This document shows positions 26,024 through 34,660 of a stretch of DNA of 64,000 nt, piece after piece. Source of the stretch: Janthinobacterium psychrotolerans. Its GTDB lineage: Bacteria > Pseudomonadota > Gammaproteobacteria > Burkholderiales > Burkholderiaceae_D. The stretch is taken from positions 124,001 to 188,000 of the forward strand of contig NZ_LOCQ01000057.1 in NCBI RefSeq assembly GCF_001677885.1. The letters run 5' to 3'. Within the stretch, counting starts at the first letter, position 1, and every line of letters begins with the position of its first letter. A program made the translations under genes and the position numbers. The notes below the pieces were generated by a model. That model was not told the DNA's origin. It ran no database searches and worked only from the letters and a program-made list of their open reading frames with translations.

Positions 26024-27826
26024 ATGACTACCAACCCCCATCAATACACGGTCGCTGCCCTGCTCGAGCAGCTTGAAGGCGCCCTGCGCACGAACGACTT
26101 TGACGGCGCGGCGCAGCTGTTCGAAGACGACGGCTACTGGCGCGACCTGGTGCTGTTTACCTGGAACCTGAAAACCCTGGAAGGCCGTGCCCAGATCGCC
26201 GCCATGCTGGCCACCCAGCTTGGCGCCGTGCAGCCGGTCACCCTCCGCATCAGCGACGGCGAACAGGCCAGCGAGGCCGGCGGCGTCACCCAGTGCTGGA
26301 TCACGGTCGAGACCAATGTGGCGCGCGGCGTGGGCTTTGTCCGCATCCGCGATGGCAAGATCTGGACCCTGCTCACCACCATGAGCGAGCTGAAAGGCTT
26401 TGAAGAAGCCAGGGGCGGGCGCCGGCCGATGGGCGCCGAACATGGCGCCCACACCAACCGCAGCAGCTGGCTGGAACAGCGCGAGCGCGAAGCGGCCGAA
26501 CTCGGTTACGAGCGCCAGCCGTATTGCGTGATCATCGGCGGCGGCCAGGGCGGCATCGCGCTCGGCGCGCGCCTGCGCCAGCTGAACGTGCCGACGATTA
26601 TCATCGAAAAGAATGCCCGCCCCGGCGACAGCTGGCGCAAGCGCTACAAGTCGCTGTGCCTGCACGACCCGGTCTGGTACGACCATATGCCGTATATCCC
26701 GTTCCCCGACAACTGGCCCGTCTTCACGCCGAAGGACAAGGTCGGCGACTGGCTGGAAATGTACACCAAGGTGATGGAGCTGAACTACTGGGGCTCGACC
26801 ACGTGCGAGTCGGCCAGCTTCGATGACGCCACCGGCGAGTGGACCGTCAAGGTGGTGCGCGACGGCCAGGCCGTCACCTTGACGCCGAGGCAACTGGTGC
26901 TGGCAACCGGCATGTCGGGCAAGGCCAACATGCCCAAATTCAAGGGCATGGACGTGTTCCAGGGCGAGCAGCAGCATTCTTCGCAACACCCGGGGCCGGA
27001 CGCCTATGTCGGCAAGAAGGTGGTGGTGATCGGCGCGAACAATTCGGCGCACGATATCTGCGCCGCCTTGTGGGAAGCGGGGGTGGACGTGACCATGGTG
27101 CAGCGCTCGTCGACGCACATCGTGAAATCCGATTCGCTGATGGACCTGGCGCTGGGCGACCTGTACTCCGAACGGGCGCTGGCGGCCGGCATGACGACGG
27201 CGAAAGCCGACCTGACCTTCGCCTCGATCCCCTACAAAATCCTGGCCGATTTCCAGAAGCCCGTGTTCAGGGCGATCCGCGAACGCGATGCCGATTTTTA
27301 TGCGCGGCTCGAAGAAAAAGGCTTCATGCTGGACTTCGGCGACGACGATTCGGGCCTGTTCATGAAATACCTGCGCCGCGGCTCCGGCTATTACATCGAC
27401 GTCGGCGCGTCCGAGCTGGTGGCCGAAGGCAAGATCAAGCTGAAAAGCGGCGTCGGCGTGGCCGAGCTGAAGGAACATTCCGTGGTGCTGACGGACGGCA
27501 GCGAACTGCCGGCCGACCTGGTGGTATATGCCACCGGCTATGGCTCGATGAACGGCTGGGCGGCCGACCTGATCTCGCCGGAAGTGGCCAACAAGGTGGG
27601 CAAGGTGTGGGGGCTCGGTTCGGCCACCACCAAGGACCCGGGCCCGTGGGAAGGCGAACAGCGCAATATGTGGAAGCCGACGCAGCAGCAGGCGCTGTGG
27701 TTCCATGGTGGTAATCTGCACCAGTCGCGCCATTATTCTCAGTATCTGTCGCTGCAGCTGAAAGCGCGGATGGAGGGGCTGGACACGCCCGTGTACGGGC
27801 AGCAGCAGGTGCATCACCTGTCGTGA
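26024..27826 (+). CDS. Flavin-containing monooxygenase (BVMO/FMO-like) with NTF2-like N-terminus
   Basis: 600-aa oxygenase. About residues 10-130 resemble a SnoaL/NTF2 fold (LEGALRTNDFDGAAQLFEDD). Then an FAD site VIIGGGQGGIALGARLRQL (about 167-185), a FQGEQQHSSQHPG stretch resembling the FxGxxxH monooxygenase fingerprint, an NADPH site VVVIGANNSAHDICAAL (about 333), and ATGYGSMNGW near the C-terminus. The substrate is unknown. AGGAGACACG before ATG. Probably controlled by the upstream AcoR-like regulator; no dehydrogenase is adjacent to complete a pathway. Confidence 0.87.
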   Translation: MTTNPHQYTVAALLEQLEGALRTNDFDGAAQLFEDDGYWRDLVLFTWNLKTLEGRAQIAAMLATQLGAVQPVTLRISDGEQASEAGGVTQCWITVETNVARGVGFVRIRDGKIWTLLTTMSELKGFEEARGGRRPMGAEHGAHTNRSSWLEQREREAAELGYERQPYCVIIGGGQGGIALGARLRQLNVPTIIIEKNARPGDSWRKRYKSLCLHDPVWYDHMPYIPFPDNWPVFTPKDKVGDWLEMYTKVMELNYWGSTTCESASFDDATGEWTVKVVRDGQAVTLTPRQLVLATGMSGKANMPKFKGMDVFQGEQQHSSQHPGPDAYVGKKVVVIGANNSAHDICAALWEAGVDVTMVQRSSTHIVKSDSLMDLALGDLYSERALAAGMTTAKADLTFASIPYKILADFQKPVFRAIRERDADFYARLEEKGFMLDFGDDDSGLFMKYLRRGSGYYIDVGASELVAEGKIKLKSGVGVAELKEHSVVLTDGSELPADLVVYATGYGSMNGWAADLISPEVANKVGKVWGLGSATTKDPGPWEGEQRNMWKPTQQQALWFHGGNLHQSRHYSQYLSLQLKARMEGLDTPVYGQQQVHHLS

Positions 27827-27854
27827 CCGCAAATTCACGATACCGCGATTCCGC

Positions 27855-27964
27855 GTAGGTCGGATTAGCGCGCAAGCGCGTAATCCGACAACATTGTTGG
27901 CGCGTTCGGTGGTGGTGTCGGCTTACGGCCTGCGGCCTCGGCGGCCCCGCCTAAGCCGACCTAC
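27855..27964. repeat. GTAGGTCGG palindromic repeat, copy 2
   Basis: Left arm GTAGGTCGGATTAG with a GCGCGCAAGCGCG hairpin; right arm ends CCTAAGCCGACCTAC. The two arms are different variants (GGATTA and GGCTTA types), so this copy is a hybrid. Confidence 0.88.
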
Positions 27965-27974
27965 CCGACGGACG

Positions 27975-28014
27975 AAAAAAATGGCGGCGGGCCATCAGCC
28001 CGCCGCCATTTTTT
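27975..28014. terminator. Bidirectional rho-independent terminator
   Basis: 12-bp stem ATGGCGGCGGGC / GCCCGCCGCCAT, 5-nt loop, A-run on the left and T-run on the right. It serves the monooxygenase gene (+) and the YceI gene (-), which converge here. Confidence 0.92.
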
Positions 28015-28026
28015 CATGTAAAACAA

Positions 28027-28593
28027 TTACTCTTTGACCGATTCGATCGCAAACGTCAGGGTCACTTCATCGCTGACGGCTGGCGCGTATTTGCCGGCGT
28101 TGAATTCCGAGCGCTTGATCTGGGCCGTGGCGTTGGCGCCGCAAGCGTCTTTTTTCAGCATCGGGTGCGGTGCGCAGTTGAACGAGGTGACGGTCAGGGT
28201 CACTGGCTTGGTCACGCCTTTCAGGGTCAGGTTGCCTTCAACGGTGGCCAGCTTGTCGCCCTTGAAGTTGAACTTGGTCGACTTGTAGGTGGCAACCGGG
28301 AACTTGGCGGTGTCGAGGAAGTCTTCGCCCTGGATGTGCGAGTTGAACAGGGTCGAGCCGGTGTCCACCGATTTGGTATCGATCAGCACTTCAACCGAGC
28401 CGGTCTTGGCGGCGCGGTCCAGGGTGATCTTGCCGGTCGTGTTATTGAAACGGCTTTGCTGGGTCGAAAAACCCATGTGGCTGTATTCGAAACGCGGGAA
28501 GGTGTGGCTGCCATCGATGACATAGACTTCCGGCGCGGCGACGGCGGACAGCGAGAAGCCGGCGGCGGCGATAAAGGCGAGCAGTTTTTTCAT
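28027..28593 (-). CDS. YceI-family periplasmic protein
   Basis: 188-aa secreted YceI protein with a Sec signal peptide (MKKLLAFIAAAGFSLSAVAA) and no lipobox Cys, unlike the YceI protein at the left edge. Family landmarks: YVIDGSHTFPRFEYSHMGFS, SRFNNTTGKITLDRA, SHIQGEDFLDTAKFPVATY, LTLKGVTKPVTL and IKRSEFNAGKYAP. Expected to be a lipocalin-fold carrier in the periplasm. Terminates at the shared bidirectional terminator. Confidence 0.92.
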   Translation of the reverse strand: MKKLLAFIAAAGFSLSAVAAPEVYVIDGSHTFPRFEYSHMGFSTQQSRFNNTTGKITLDRAAKTGSVEVLIDTKSVDTGSTLFNSHIQGEDFLDTAKFPVATYKSTKFNFKGDKLATVEGNLTLKGVTKPVTLTVTSFNCAPHPMLKKDACGANATAQIKRSEFNAGKYAPAVSDEVTLTFAIESVKE

Positions 28594-28832
28594 GGTCAAG
28601 TCCTGAATGTGTGGATTAAGGTAAAACCGCAGGCAGCGCGCATGCACTGGGCAATCGGCAGGCTGGTGTGGCTTCTGTTGCAATGATTATGCATGGCATG
28701 CAGATCGATGTAAAACGGAAAATTTACCTAGTTAGCATCGAAAAAATCGATAGTACCGCTCAACTTGCCCGCGAATTGCTCGTCAGTAGCCGATTATTCA
28801 CCGCGCGGTTGAAAAACTGCAGCCCTTTAGAT

Positions 28833-28851
28833 GAGAATGATTCTTGTTATT
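28833..28851. promoter_or_regulatory. Fur box upstream of heme oxygenase
   Basis: GAGAATGATTCTTGTTATT matches the 19-bp Fur consensus at 13 positions. It lies in the 353-bp divergent gap 28594-28946, about 95 bp before the heme oxygenase start. The rest of the gap is AT-richer and shows no other feature I can name. It suggests iron repression of the heme oxygenase operon. Confidence 0.65.
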
Positions 28852-28946
28852 ATTCACCATGCTTGCTATCATCCCTGCCTTTTGCGGCGTCTGCAATATC
28901 GCGCCGCATCCGCCATAATAAGAGACCTACAGCGAGCCCGCCATTC

Positions 28947-29570
28947 ATGACCATCACCGCTACCCTGGACTCCACCGATTTGAGCATCAGCCAGCCCCCT
29001 TCCCTGGCGCGCAGCGCGCGCCTGAAAGCCGACACCTCGGCCACCCATGACGTGCTCGACAAGCGCATCATGGCCGCCGCACCGTTCGACAACCGGCAAA
29101 ACTATGTGCGCTTCCTGCAGGCGCAGTACGCCTTCCTGCGCGATGTCGACGCCCTGTACGATCACGCCGGCCTGGCCGCCCTGCTGCCCGACCTGCAACA
29201 GCGGCGCCGCTACGCCAGCATCGCCGCCGACTTGCGCGACCTGGACACGCCCCTGCCGGCCGGTTCGCCGACGCCGCCGTTCGGCGTGCAGCTGGACCTG
29301 GCCACGGCGCTGGGCTGGCTGTATGTCAGCGAAGGCTCGAAGCTCGGCGCGGCCCTGCTGTACAAGCTGGCCGGCCAGCTCGGTCTCGATGAACACCACG
29401 GCGCGCGCCACCTGGCCGGCCACCCGGACGGCCGCGCGCGCCACTGGCGCGAATTTACGGCCGTACTCGATTCGGCGCCGCTCGACATGGAAGGCGAAGC
29501 GCGCCTGATCGACGGCGCGCGCGCCGCCTTCATGCGCATGCACGGCCACGTCGAAGCGCAAGGACTATGA
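28947..29570 (+). CDS. Heme oxygenase (biliverdin-producing)
   Basis: 207-aa protein of the bacterial heme oxygenase family (HemO/BphO-like). The proximal heme ligand is expected in TSATHDVLDKRIM (about 31-43); the distal helix GWLYVSEGSKLGAALL is conserved. It would open heme to biliverdin, CO and Fe2+ for iron acquisition or as chromophore supply. ATG 28947 was chosen because the Fur box lies upstream of it and earlier codons give unrelated protein. No phytochrome gene is adjacent, so iron scavenging is the simpler reading. Overlaps the next gene by 4 bp. Confidence 0.85.
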   Translation: MTITATLDSTDLSISQPPSLARSARLKADTSATHDVLDKRIMAAAPFDNRQNYVRFLQAQYAFLRDVDALYDHAGLAALLPDLQQRRRYASIAADLRDLDTPLPAGSPTPPFGVQLDLATALGWLYVSEGSKLGAALLYKLAGQLGLDEHHGARHLAGHPDGRARHWREFTAVLDSAPLDMEGEARLIDGARAAFMRMHGHVEAQGL

Positions 29571-30016
29571 ACGAAACCGGTCCGGCGAAAGCGGTAGTGG
29601 CGAGCGTGCGCGAAGCGCATGGCGCGCGCCTGCGCCGCTGGGCCTGGACCGCGGCCGGCATGCTGATGGTCGCGCTGGGGGTGATCGGCGCCATGCTGCC
29701 CGTGATGCCCACCACGATATTCCTGATCCTGGCGCTGGCCTGTTTCAGCCGCGCCTCGCCGCGCCTCGAAAACTGGCTGCTGCACCATCCGCGCTTCGGC
29801 CACCCTTTGCGCCAGTGGCGCCAGCACCGCGCCGTCTCGCGCCGCGGCAAGGCCATGGCCTGCATCGGCATGGCGATCGGCTTCGTCGCCATGTGCCTGG
29901 GACATCCGCCATGGTGGGTGATCGCCATGGTCGGCGCGATGGAAGCATGCGTATTGATCTACCTGCTGCGCCGCCCGGAAGGCCAGGCGGCGCGCGACAC
30001 CACGTCAACCAGCTGA
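29567..30016 (+). CDS. DUF454 (YbaN-type) inner-membrane protein
   Basis: 149-aa protein with two to three membrane helices. The DUF454 core is RWAWTAAGMLMVALGVIGAM, then LPVMPTTIFLILALACFSRASPRLENWLL (span) and HPRFGHPLRQWR. Function is unknown. ATGA overlap with the heme oxygenase gene makes it part of the Fur-linked operon, suggesting a role in heme or iron handling. Confidence 0.85.
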   Translation: MNETGPAKAVVASVREAHGARLRRWAWTAAGMLMVALGVIGAMLPVMPTTIFLILALACFSRASPRLENWLLHHPRFGHPLRQWRQHRAVSRRGKAMACIGMAIGFVAMCLGHPPWWVIAMVGAMEACVLIYLLRRPEGQAARDTTSTS

Positions 30017-30108
30017 ATTTTATTCGGCCTATCCTCAAGCTGACTGCTTTTCGCCGTTAAAACCGCCTCCATAGACATTATTTGCATATCCAAAGCAAGA
30101 ATCTATCG

Positions 30109-30136
30109 TTGGCGTAATAACGCGATCAGGTATACT
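30109..30136 (+). promoter_or_regulatory. Sigma-70-type promoter of metNIQ
   Basis: TTGGCG (30109-30114), 16-nt spacer, TATACT (30131-30136), about 87 bp before the metN start. The GCATATCCAA motif at 30084-30093 sits just upstream of the -35. Confidence 0.5.
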
Positions 30137-30222
30137 ACGCAACCAACGTCGCAGTGCGGCCATCCGCCGCCCCCGCACGTGCACTGCCAGCGCCGCGAGG
30201 CGCCAATAATAAAAGGAACAGC

Positions 30223-31032
30223 ATGACCACACCATCCCGCCCGCCGGTGATCCGCATCGAAGGCGCGAACAAGACCTTCGCGCTGCCCAAGGGCGAGCAA
30301 TTTCACGCGGTCAAGGACGTCACGCTCGATGTCTACCCTGGCGATATCTTCGGCCTGATCGGCAAGAGCGGCGCCGGCAAATCGACCCTGCTGCGCCTGA
30401 TCAACCTGCTCGAACGCCCGGACAGCGGCACCATCACCGTGGCCGGCCGCGAACTGACGCGCCTGTCCAAGAGCGAACTGCGCGACGCGCGCCAGAATAT
30501 CGGCATGATCTTCCAGCAGTTCAACCTGCTGCAAAACGCCACCGTGTTCGACAACGTCGCCTTCCCCCTGAAAATCCACGGCACCGCCAAGGGCGGGCAG
30601 ATCGCCGCGCGGGTCGGGGAATGCCTGGCGCTGGTCGGCCTGTCCGACAAGCAGCACAGCTATCCGGCGCAGTTGTCGGGTGGGCAAAAGCAGCGCGTGG
30701 CGATCGCCCGCGCACTGGCCAGCCACCCCGATGTGCTGCTGTGCGATGAACCGACCTCCGCACTGGATGCGGAAACCACGCGCGCGCTGCTGGGCACCCT
30801 GCGCGACATCAATCAACGCCTGGGCGTGACCATCGTTTTCGTCAGCCACGAATTGTCGGTGCTCGGCGCCATCTGCAACCGCGTGGCGGTGGTGGAAAAC
30901 GGCGCGATCGCCGAACAGTTCGAACTGGCCGACACCGCCACCCCGCGCAAGACGGCGCTGGGCCGCGAACTGGCCTATTACGGCACCGCAGCGTTTGAAG
31001 CGACCGCCTGGAAGGATGCAAGCCATGTTTGA
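30223..31032 (+). CDS. metN: Methionine ABC transporter ATPase MetN
   Basis: 269-aa ATPase. Walker [10 protein letters not shown] (about 47-55), Q-loop MIFQQFNLL, signature [15 protein letters not shown], Walker [12 protein letters not shown]. It lacks the ~70-residue C-terminal NIL/ACT regulatory domain of E. coli MetN (343 aa), so trans-inhibition by methionine is probably absent. Ribosome site AAAAGGA before ATG 30223. Overlaps metI by 8 bp. Confidence 0.92.
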   Translation: MTTPSRPPVIRIEGANKTFALPKGEQFHAVKDVTLDVYPGDIFGLIGKSGAGKSTLLRLINLLERPDSGTITVAGRELTRLSKSELRDARQNIGMIFQQFNLLQNATVFDNVAFPLKIHGTAKGGQIAARVGECLALVGLSDKQHSYPAQLSGGQKQRVAIARALASHPDVLLCDEPTSALDAETTRALLGTLRDINQRLGVTIVFVSHELSVLGAICNRVAVVENGAIAEQFELADTATPRKTALGRELAYYGTAAFEATAWKDASHV

Positions 31033-31699
31033 AAAATCGATCGATAACGTCGTCGCCCTGCTGCCGGAAATCTGGGTCGCGCTCGGCCAGACCATGACCA
31101 TGCTGGGCATCGGCCTCACCGCCGCCATCCTGATCGGCGGCCCGCTCGGCGTGCTGCTGTTCCTGGTATCGGAAAAGCAGTCGCTGGAAAACCGCCCGCT
31201 GTCGATGATCCTGGGCTGGCTGGTCAACACCGTGCGCTCCTTCCCCTTCATCATTTTGCTGGTGGCGCTGACGCCATTTACGCGCGTGATCGCCGGCACC
31301 TCGATCGGCCCGCTGGCCGCCGCCGTACCGCTGTCGTTCGCCGCCATTCCGTATCTTGCGCGCCTGGTGGAGCAGAACCTGCGCGAAGTGCCGCGCGGCG
31401 TGATCGAGGCGGCGCACGCCATGGGCGCCTCGGAAATGCAGATCATCGTGCGCGTGCTGCTGGTCGAAGCGCGCTCCGGCCTGGTGCTGGCCCTGACCGT
31501 GCTGTCGATCAGCTTCCTGTCCTATTCAGCCGTGGCCGGTGTGGTGGGTGGCGGCGGCATCGGCGACCTGGCCATCCGCTACGGCTACTACCGCTTCGAG
31601 ACCGACATCATGGTCGTCACCGTCGCCATCCTGATCGTGCTGGTGCAGATCATCCAGTTCGCCGGCACCCGTATCGCCAAGCGCCTCGACAAACGTTAA
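31025..31699 (+). CDS. metI: Methionine ABC transporter permease MetI
   Basis: 224-aa permease with five hydrophobic segments. Diagnostic MetI stretches: GWLVNTVRSFPFIILLVAL, AAVPLSFAAIPYLARLVEQ with the coupling loop EVPRGVIEAAHAMGAS, and VVGGGGIGDLAIRYGYYRF. It starts inside the metN 3' end, so it is translationally coupled. Forms MetN2I2 in the inner membrane. Confidence 0.95.
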   Translation: MFEKSIDNVVALLPEIWVALGQTMTMLGIGLTAAILIGGPLGVLLFLVSEKQSLENRPLSMILGWLVNTVRSFPFIILLVALTPFTRVIAGTSIGPLAAAVPLSFAAIPYLARLVEQNLREVPRGVIEAAHAMGASEMQIIVRVLLVEARSGLVLALTVLSISFLSYSAVAGVVGGGGIGDLAIRYGYYRFETDIMVVTVAILIVLVQIIQFAGTRIAKRLDKR

Positions 31700-31723
31700 T
31701 CCATATTGAATCAAAGGACACTC

Positions 31724-32551
31724 ATGAACATCATCCGCCGCAACCTGCTCGCCGCCGCCGTCGGCCTGTCCCTGGCGTTTTCGGCCCAGGCCAAGGACCC
31801 GAAGGAAATCGTTATCGGCACCAGCGCCGGCCCGTATGGCGACCAGCTGAAAATCGGCATCAAGCCCATCCTTGAAAAACAGGGTTACAAAGTCAAGATC
31901 GTCGAATTCAACGACTACGTGCAGCCGAACTACGCCTTGGCCGAAGGTTCGCTGGACGCCAATGTGTTCCAGCACATCGTCTATCTCACCAAGTTCGCCA
32001 CCGATAACAAGCTGGCCATCACGCCGCTGATCACCGTGCCGACCATCCCGATTGCCATGTACAGCAGCAAGCACAAGGCCCTCACCGAGATCAAGGACGG
32101 CGCGACCATCGCCATGCCGAACGACCCGACCAACCAGGCGCGCGCGCTGGTGGTGCTCGACAAAATGGGCTGGATCAAACTGAAACCGAACGTCGACCCG
32201 CTGCGCGCGTCCGAGCGCGACGTGGCCGCCAATCCGAAAAAACTGAAACTGGTGCCGCTGGAAGCGGCGCAACTGCCGCGTGCCCTGGCCGATACCGACT
32301 TCGCCTTTATCAACGGTAACTTCGCCCAGGCCGCCGGCATCAAGCTGACCAGCGCGCTGGTGGCCGAGAAAATTTCGGACAGCTATATCAACCTGGTGGC
32401 CATCCGCACCGCCGACAAGGGCAAGCCCTGGGTGAAAGACCTGGAAGCGGCCTACCGCTCGCGCGCCTTTCTGGACGTGACCAACAAGCACTTCGCCGGC
32501 TACGAAAAGACCGATTACCAGGTTGCGCTGGAAAAGACGCTCAAGAAGTGA
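31724..32551 (+). CDS. metQ: Methionine-binding protein MetQ
   Basis: 275-aa binding protein, NlpA/MetQ family (IKPILEKQGYKVKIVEFND, YALAEGSLDANVFQH, PNDPTNQARALVVL). Signal peptide of about 23 residues ending AQA; there is no lipobox Cys, so it is probably soluble in the periplasm instead of a lipoprotein as in E. coli. It may bind L-/D-methionine or a derivative. A very similar copy lies at 39797. Confidence 0.92.
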   Translation: MNIIRRNLLAAAVGLSLAFSAQAKDPKEIVIGTSAGPYGDQLKIGIKPILEKQGYKVKIVEFNDYVQPNYALAEGSLDANVFQHIVYLTKFATDNKLAITPLITVPTIPIAMYSSKHKALTEIKDGATIAMPNDPTNQARALVVLDKMGWIKLKPNVDPLRASERDVAANPKKLKLVPLEAAQLPRALADTDFAFINGNFAQAAGIKLTSALVAEKISDSYINLVAIRTADKGKPWVKDLEAAYRSRAFLDVTNKHFAGYEKTDYQVALEKTLKK

Positions 32552-32554
32552 TAC

Positions 32555-32592
32555 GTAGGTCGGCTTAGGCCGCAGGCCGTAACCCGACACCA
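32555..32592. repeat. GTAGGTCGG repeat, single arm
   Basis: One arm only (GTAGGTCGGCTTAGG, hairpin CCGCAGG, then CGTAACCCGACACCACC), 3 bp after the metQ stop. The second arm of the full element is missing. Confidence 0.8.
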
Positions 32593-32666
32593 CCACTGTC
32601 ACTGGCGCCCCTCCCTCCGGTCTTTTGATACGCTCGACGCCTGTCAGCTGACCAGAAGGAGATCTC

Positions 32667-33113
32667 ATGTTCCCCGTTTTCAAACTCGCACGACTCATGC
32701 CGCTTGCCGCCGCCATCACGCTGGCCGCCGGCTGCGCCAGCACCGCCCCTGCCTCGTCGACGGCATCCCTGACCAATACCTACTGGAAGCTGACCGAACT
32801 CGATGGCGCGCGCGTCAGCATGGCGCCGGAACAGGAACGCGAAGTGCGCATCACGCTCGACGACAACGGCAAGGTCACCGGTTTCACGGGCTGCAACCGG
32901 GTGATGGGCGGCTATACGGTGGCGGCCGAGGTGCTGCGCTTTACGCAATTGGCCGGCATGCGCATGATGTGCCCACCGCCGGCGATGCAGCTGGAAAGCG
33001 CCGTGCTGGCCAATCTGAACAGCGTGACGGGCTTTCGCATCGACGGCGAGCAGTTGATACTGCTCAAGGACGGCGCGCCGGTGGCCCGCTATGAGAGCGT
33101 CTACCTGAAATAA
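32667..33113 (+). CDS. META-domain lipoprotein
   Basis: 148-aa HslJ/META-type lipoprotein: lipobox LAAGC (about 19-23), then NTYWKLTELDGARV, the family motif GFTGCNRVMGGY and MRMMCPPPAMQLESAVL with a conserved second Cys, ending LLKDGAPVARYESV. Strong AGAAGGAGATC ribosome site. META proteins are implicated in envelope and outer-membrane stress; the role here is unknown. A paralogue lies at 45603. Confidence 0.85.
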   Translation: MFPVFKLARLMPLAAAITLAAGCASTAPASSTASLTNTYWKLTELDGARVSMAPEQEREVRITLDDNGKVTGFTGCNRVMGGYTVAAEVLRFTQLAGMRMMCPPPAMQLESAVLANLNSVTGFRIDGEQLILLKDGAPVARYESVYLK

Positions 33114-33162
33114 AGACGCACTACCGTTACAATGGCTTTCACCGTATTTTTGGAAGGAAACC

Positions 33163-33864
33163 ATGTCCGCCGTTCCCGCATCCCCACCCTCGGCAGCCGC
33201 CGGCCGCTACCGCGCATTCCTGTTCGATATGGACGGCACGGTGATCAATTCCATCGCCGCCGCCGAACGCATCTGGGGGCTGTGGGCAAAGCGCCAGGGC
33301 CTGGACGTGGCAACTTTTTTACCCACCATCCACGGCGCGCGCTCGGTCGACACGATCACCAAACTGGCCCTGCCCGGCCTCGATCCGCGCCAGGAAGCGC
33401 AGGGCATCACGGACGCCGAGATCATCGATGTGGAAGGGATAATTGAAATTGCCGGCGCCCAGCGCTTCCTGCAATCGCTGCCGCCCGCGCAATGGGCCAT
33501 CGTCACCTCGGCGCCGCGCGCGCTGGCCGTGGCGCGGCTAAAGGCGGCCGGCATGCCGGTGCCCGCCGTGATGGTGACGGCGGAAGACGTCAAGGCCGGC
33601 AAACCCAAGCCCGACTGCTATCTGCTGGCGGCGGAAAAACTGGGCGTGTCGCCCGCCGACTGCCTGGTGTTCGAAGACGCCTTGGTCGGCATCGAGGCCG
33701 GTGTAGCGGCCGGCGCCAGGGTAATGGTGATCACCGCCACGCACGCGCACCCGCTGGCCACGCCCCACCCGGCAATTGCCAGCTATGAAGCGATGGTGGC
33801 CACCGTCGACGCCGATGGCTTTATCGTGCTGGCGCAGTCGGCCGCAACACCCGTCCAAGGATAG
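33163..33864 (+). CDS. HAD-superfamily phosphatase
   Basis: 233-aa HAD hydrolase of the beta-phosphoglucomutase/GPP-like subgroup. Motif [13 protein letters not shown] (about 18-29), motif II IVTSAPR, motif III Lys in GKPKPDCY, motif [14 protein letters not shown]. Cytosolic; acts on a small phosphorylated metabolite that cannot be named from sequence. GGAAGGAAACC ribosome site. Its last 44 bp overlap the convergent ssuB. Confidence 0.88.
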   Translation: MSAVPASPPSAAAGRYRAFLFDMDGTVINSIAAAERIWGLWAKRQGLDVATFLPTIHGARSVDTITKLALPGLDPRQEAQGITDAEIIDVEGIIEIAGAQRFLQSLPPAQWAIVTSAPRALAVARLKAAGMPVPAVMVTAEDVKAGKPKPDCYLLAAEKLGVSPADCLVFEDALVGIEAGVAAGARVMVITATHAHPLATPHPAIASYEAMVATVDADGFIVLAQSAATPVQG

Positions 33865-34648
33865 ACTGCTCCAGTGCCGCAAATTGCGCGCTGCCGCGCT
33901 GGCGCGGGCGCGGCAGGTCGACCCGCACGTCGAGCGTGATCTGGCCGTCCTCGATCAGCAGCACGCGATCGGCCAGCGCCACCGCCTCGGCCACGTCATG
34001 CGTGACCAGCACCGCCGTAAAACCGCGCGCCAGCCACAGCGACTCGATCAGTTGCTGCATCTCGATGCGGGTCAGCGCATCCAATGCTCCCAGCGGTTCA
34101 TCGAGCAGCAGCAGCTGCGGCTCATGCACCAGCGCGCGCGCCAGCGCCACGCGCTGCTTCTGGCCGCCCGACAGCGCGGCCGGCCACTCGTCGGCGCGCT
34201 CGGCCAGGCCCACCGTCCACAGCGATGCGGCGGCAGCGCCCACGCCGCGCGGCAAGCCGAGCGCCACGTTGTCCAGCACCGTCTTCCACGGCAGCAGCCG
34301 CGCTTCCTGGAACATGATGCGGATATCGGCTGCGGTGTTACCCGAGCCCACCGTGATTGCGCCCTGGTCGATGCTTTCCAGGCCGGCGATCGAACGCAGC
34401 AAGGTGCTCTTGCCGCAGCCGCTGCGCCCGACGATGGCGACGAATTCACCGGCGTCGAGCTTGAGGTCGACGTTTTTCAGCACCGGGCGCGTGGTATAGG
34501 ACTTGCTCAGGTTTTCCAGCAGCAGAGGCACGCCGCTGCGCTCGCTGGCAGGACGCGGCGCCAGCTTCGCACGCGCCGGGGTGACAGGTGCATCCTGCGC
34601 AAAGTGGGAAAACAGATCCGTTTCGACTTGAACAGGAGCTAACAGCAT
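33821..34648 (-). CDS. ssuB: Aliphatic sulfonate ABC transporter ATPase SsuB
   Basis: 275-aa ATPase, last gene of ssuEADCB. Walker [11 protein letters not shown]-loop [10 protein letters not shown] (typical of SsuB/TauB), signature [15 protein letters not shown], Walker [14 protein letters not shown] ~40-residue N-terminal extension precedes the ABC core. ATG 34648 follows AAGGAATCATC. Powers sulfonate uptake with SsuC. Confidence 0.92.
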   Translation of the reverse strand: MLLAPVQVETDLFSHFAQDAPVTPARAKLAPRPASERSGVPLLLENLSKSYTTRPVLKNVDLKLDAGEFVAIVGRSGCGKSTLLRSIAGLESIDQGAITVGSGNTAADIRIMFQEARLLPWKTVLDNVALGLPRGVGAAAASLWTVGLAERADEWPAALSGGQKQRVALARALVHEPQLLLLDEPLGALDALTRIEMQQLIESLWLARGFTAVLVTHDVAEAVALADRVLLIEDGQITLDVRVDLPRPRQRGSAQFAALEQSILGRVLRPTAPAR

Positions 34649-34660
34649 GATGATTCCTTC

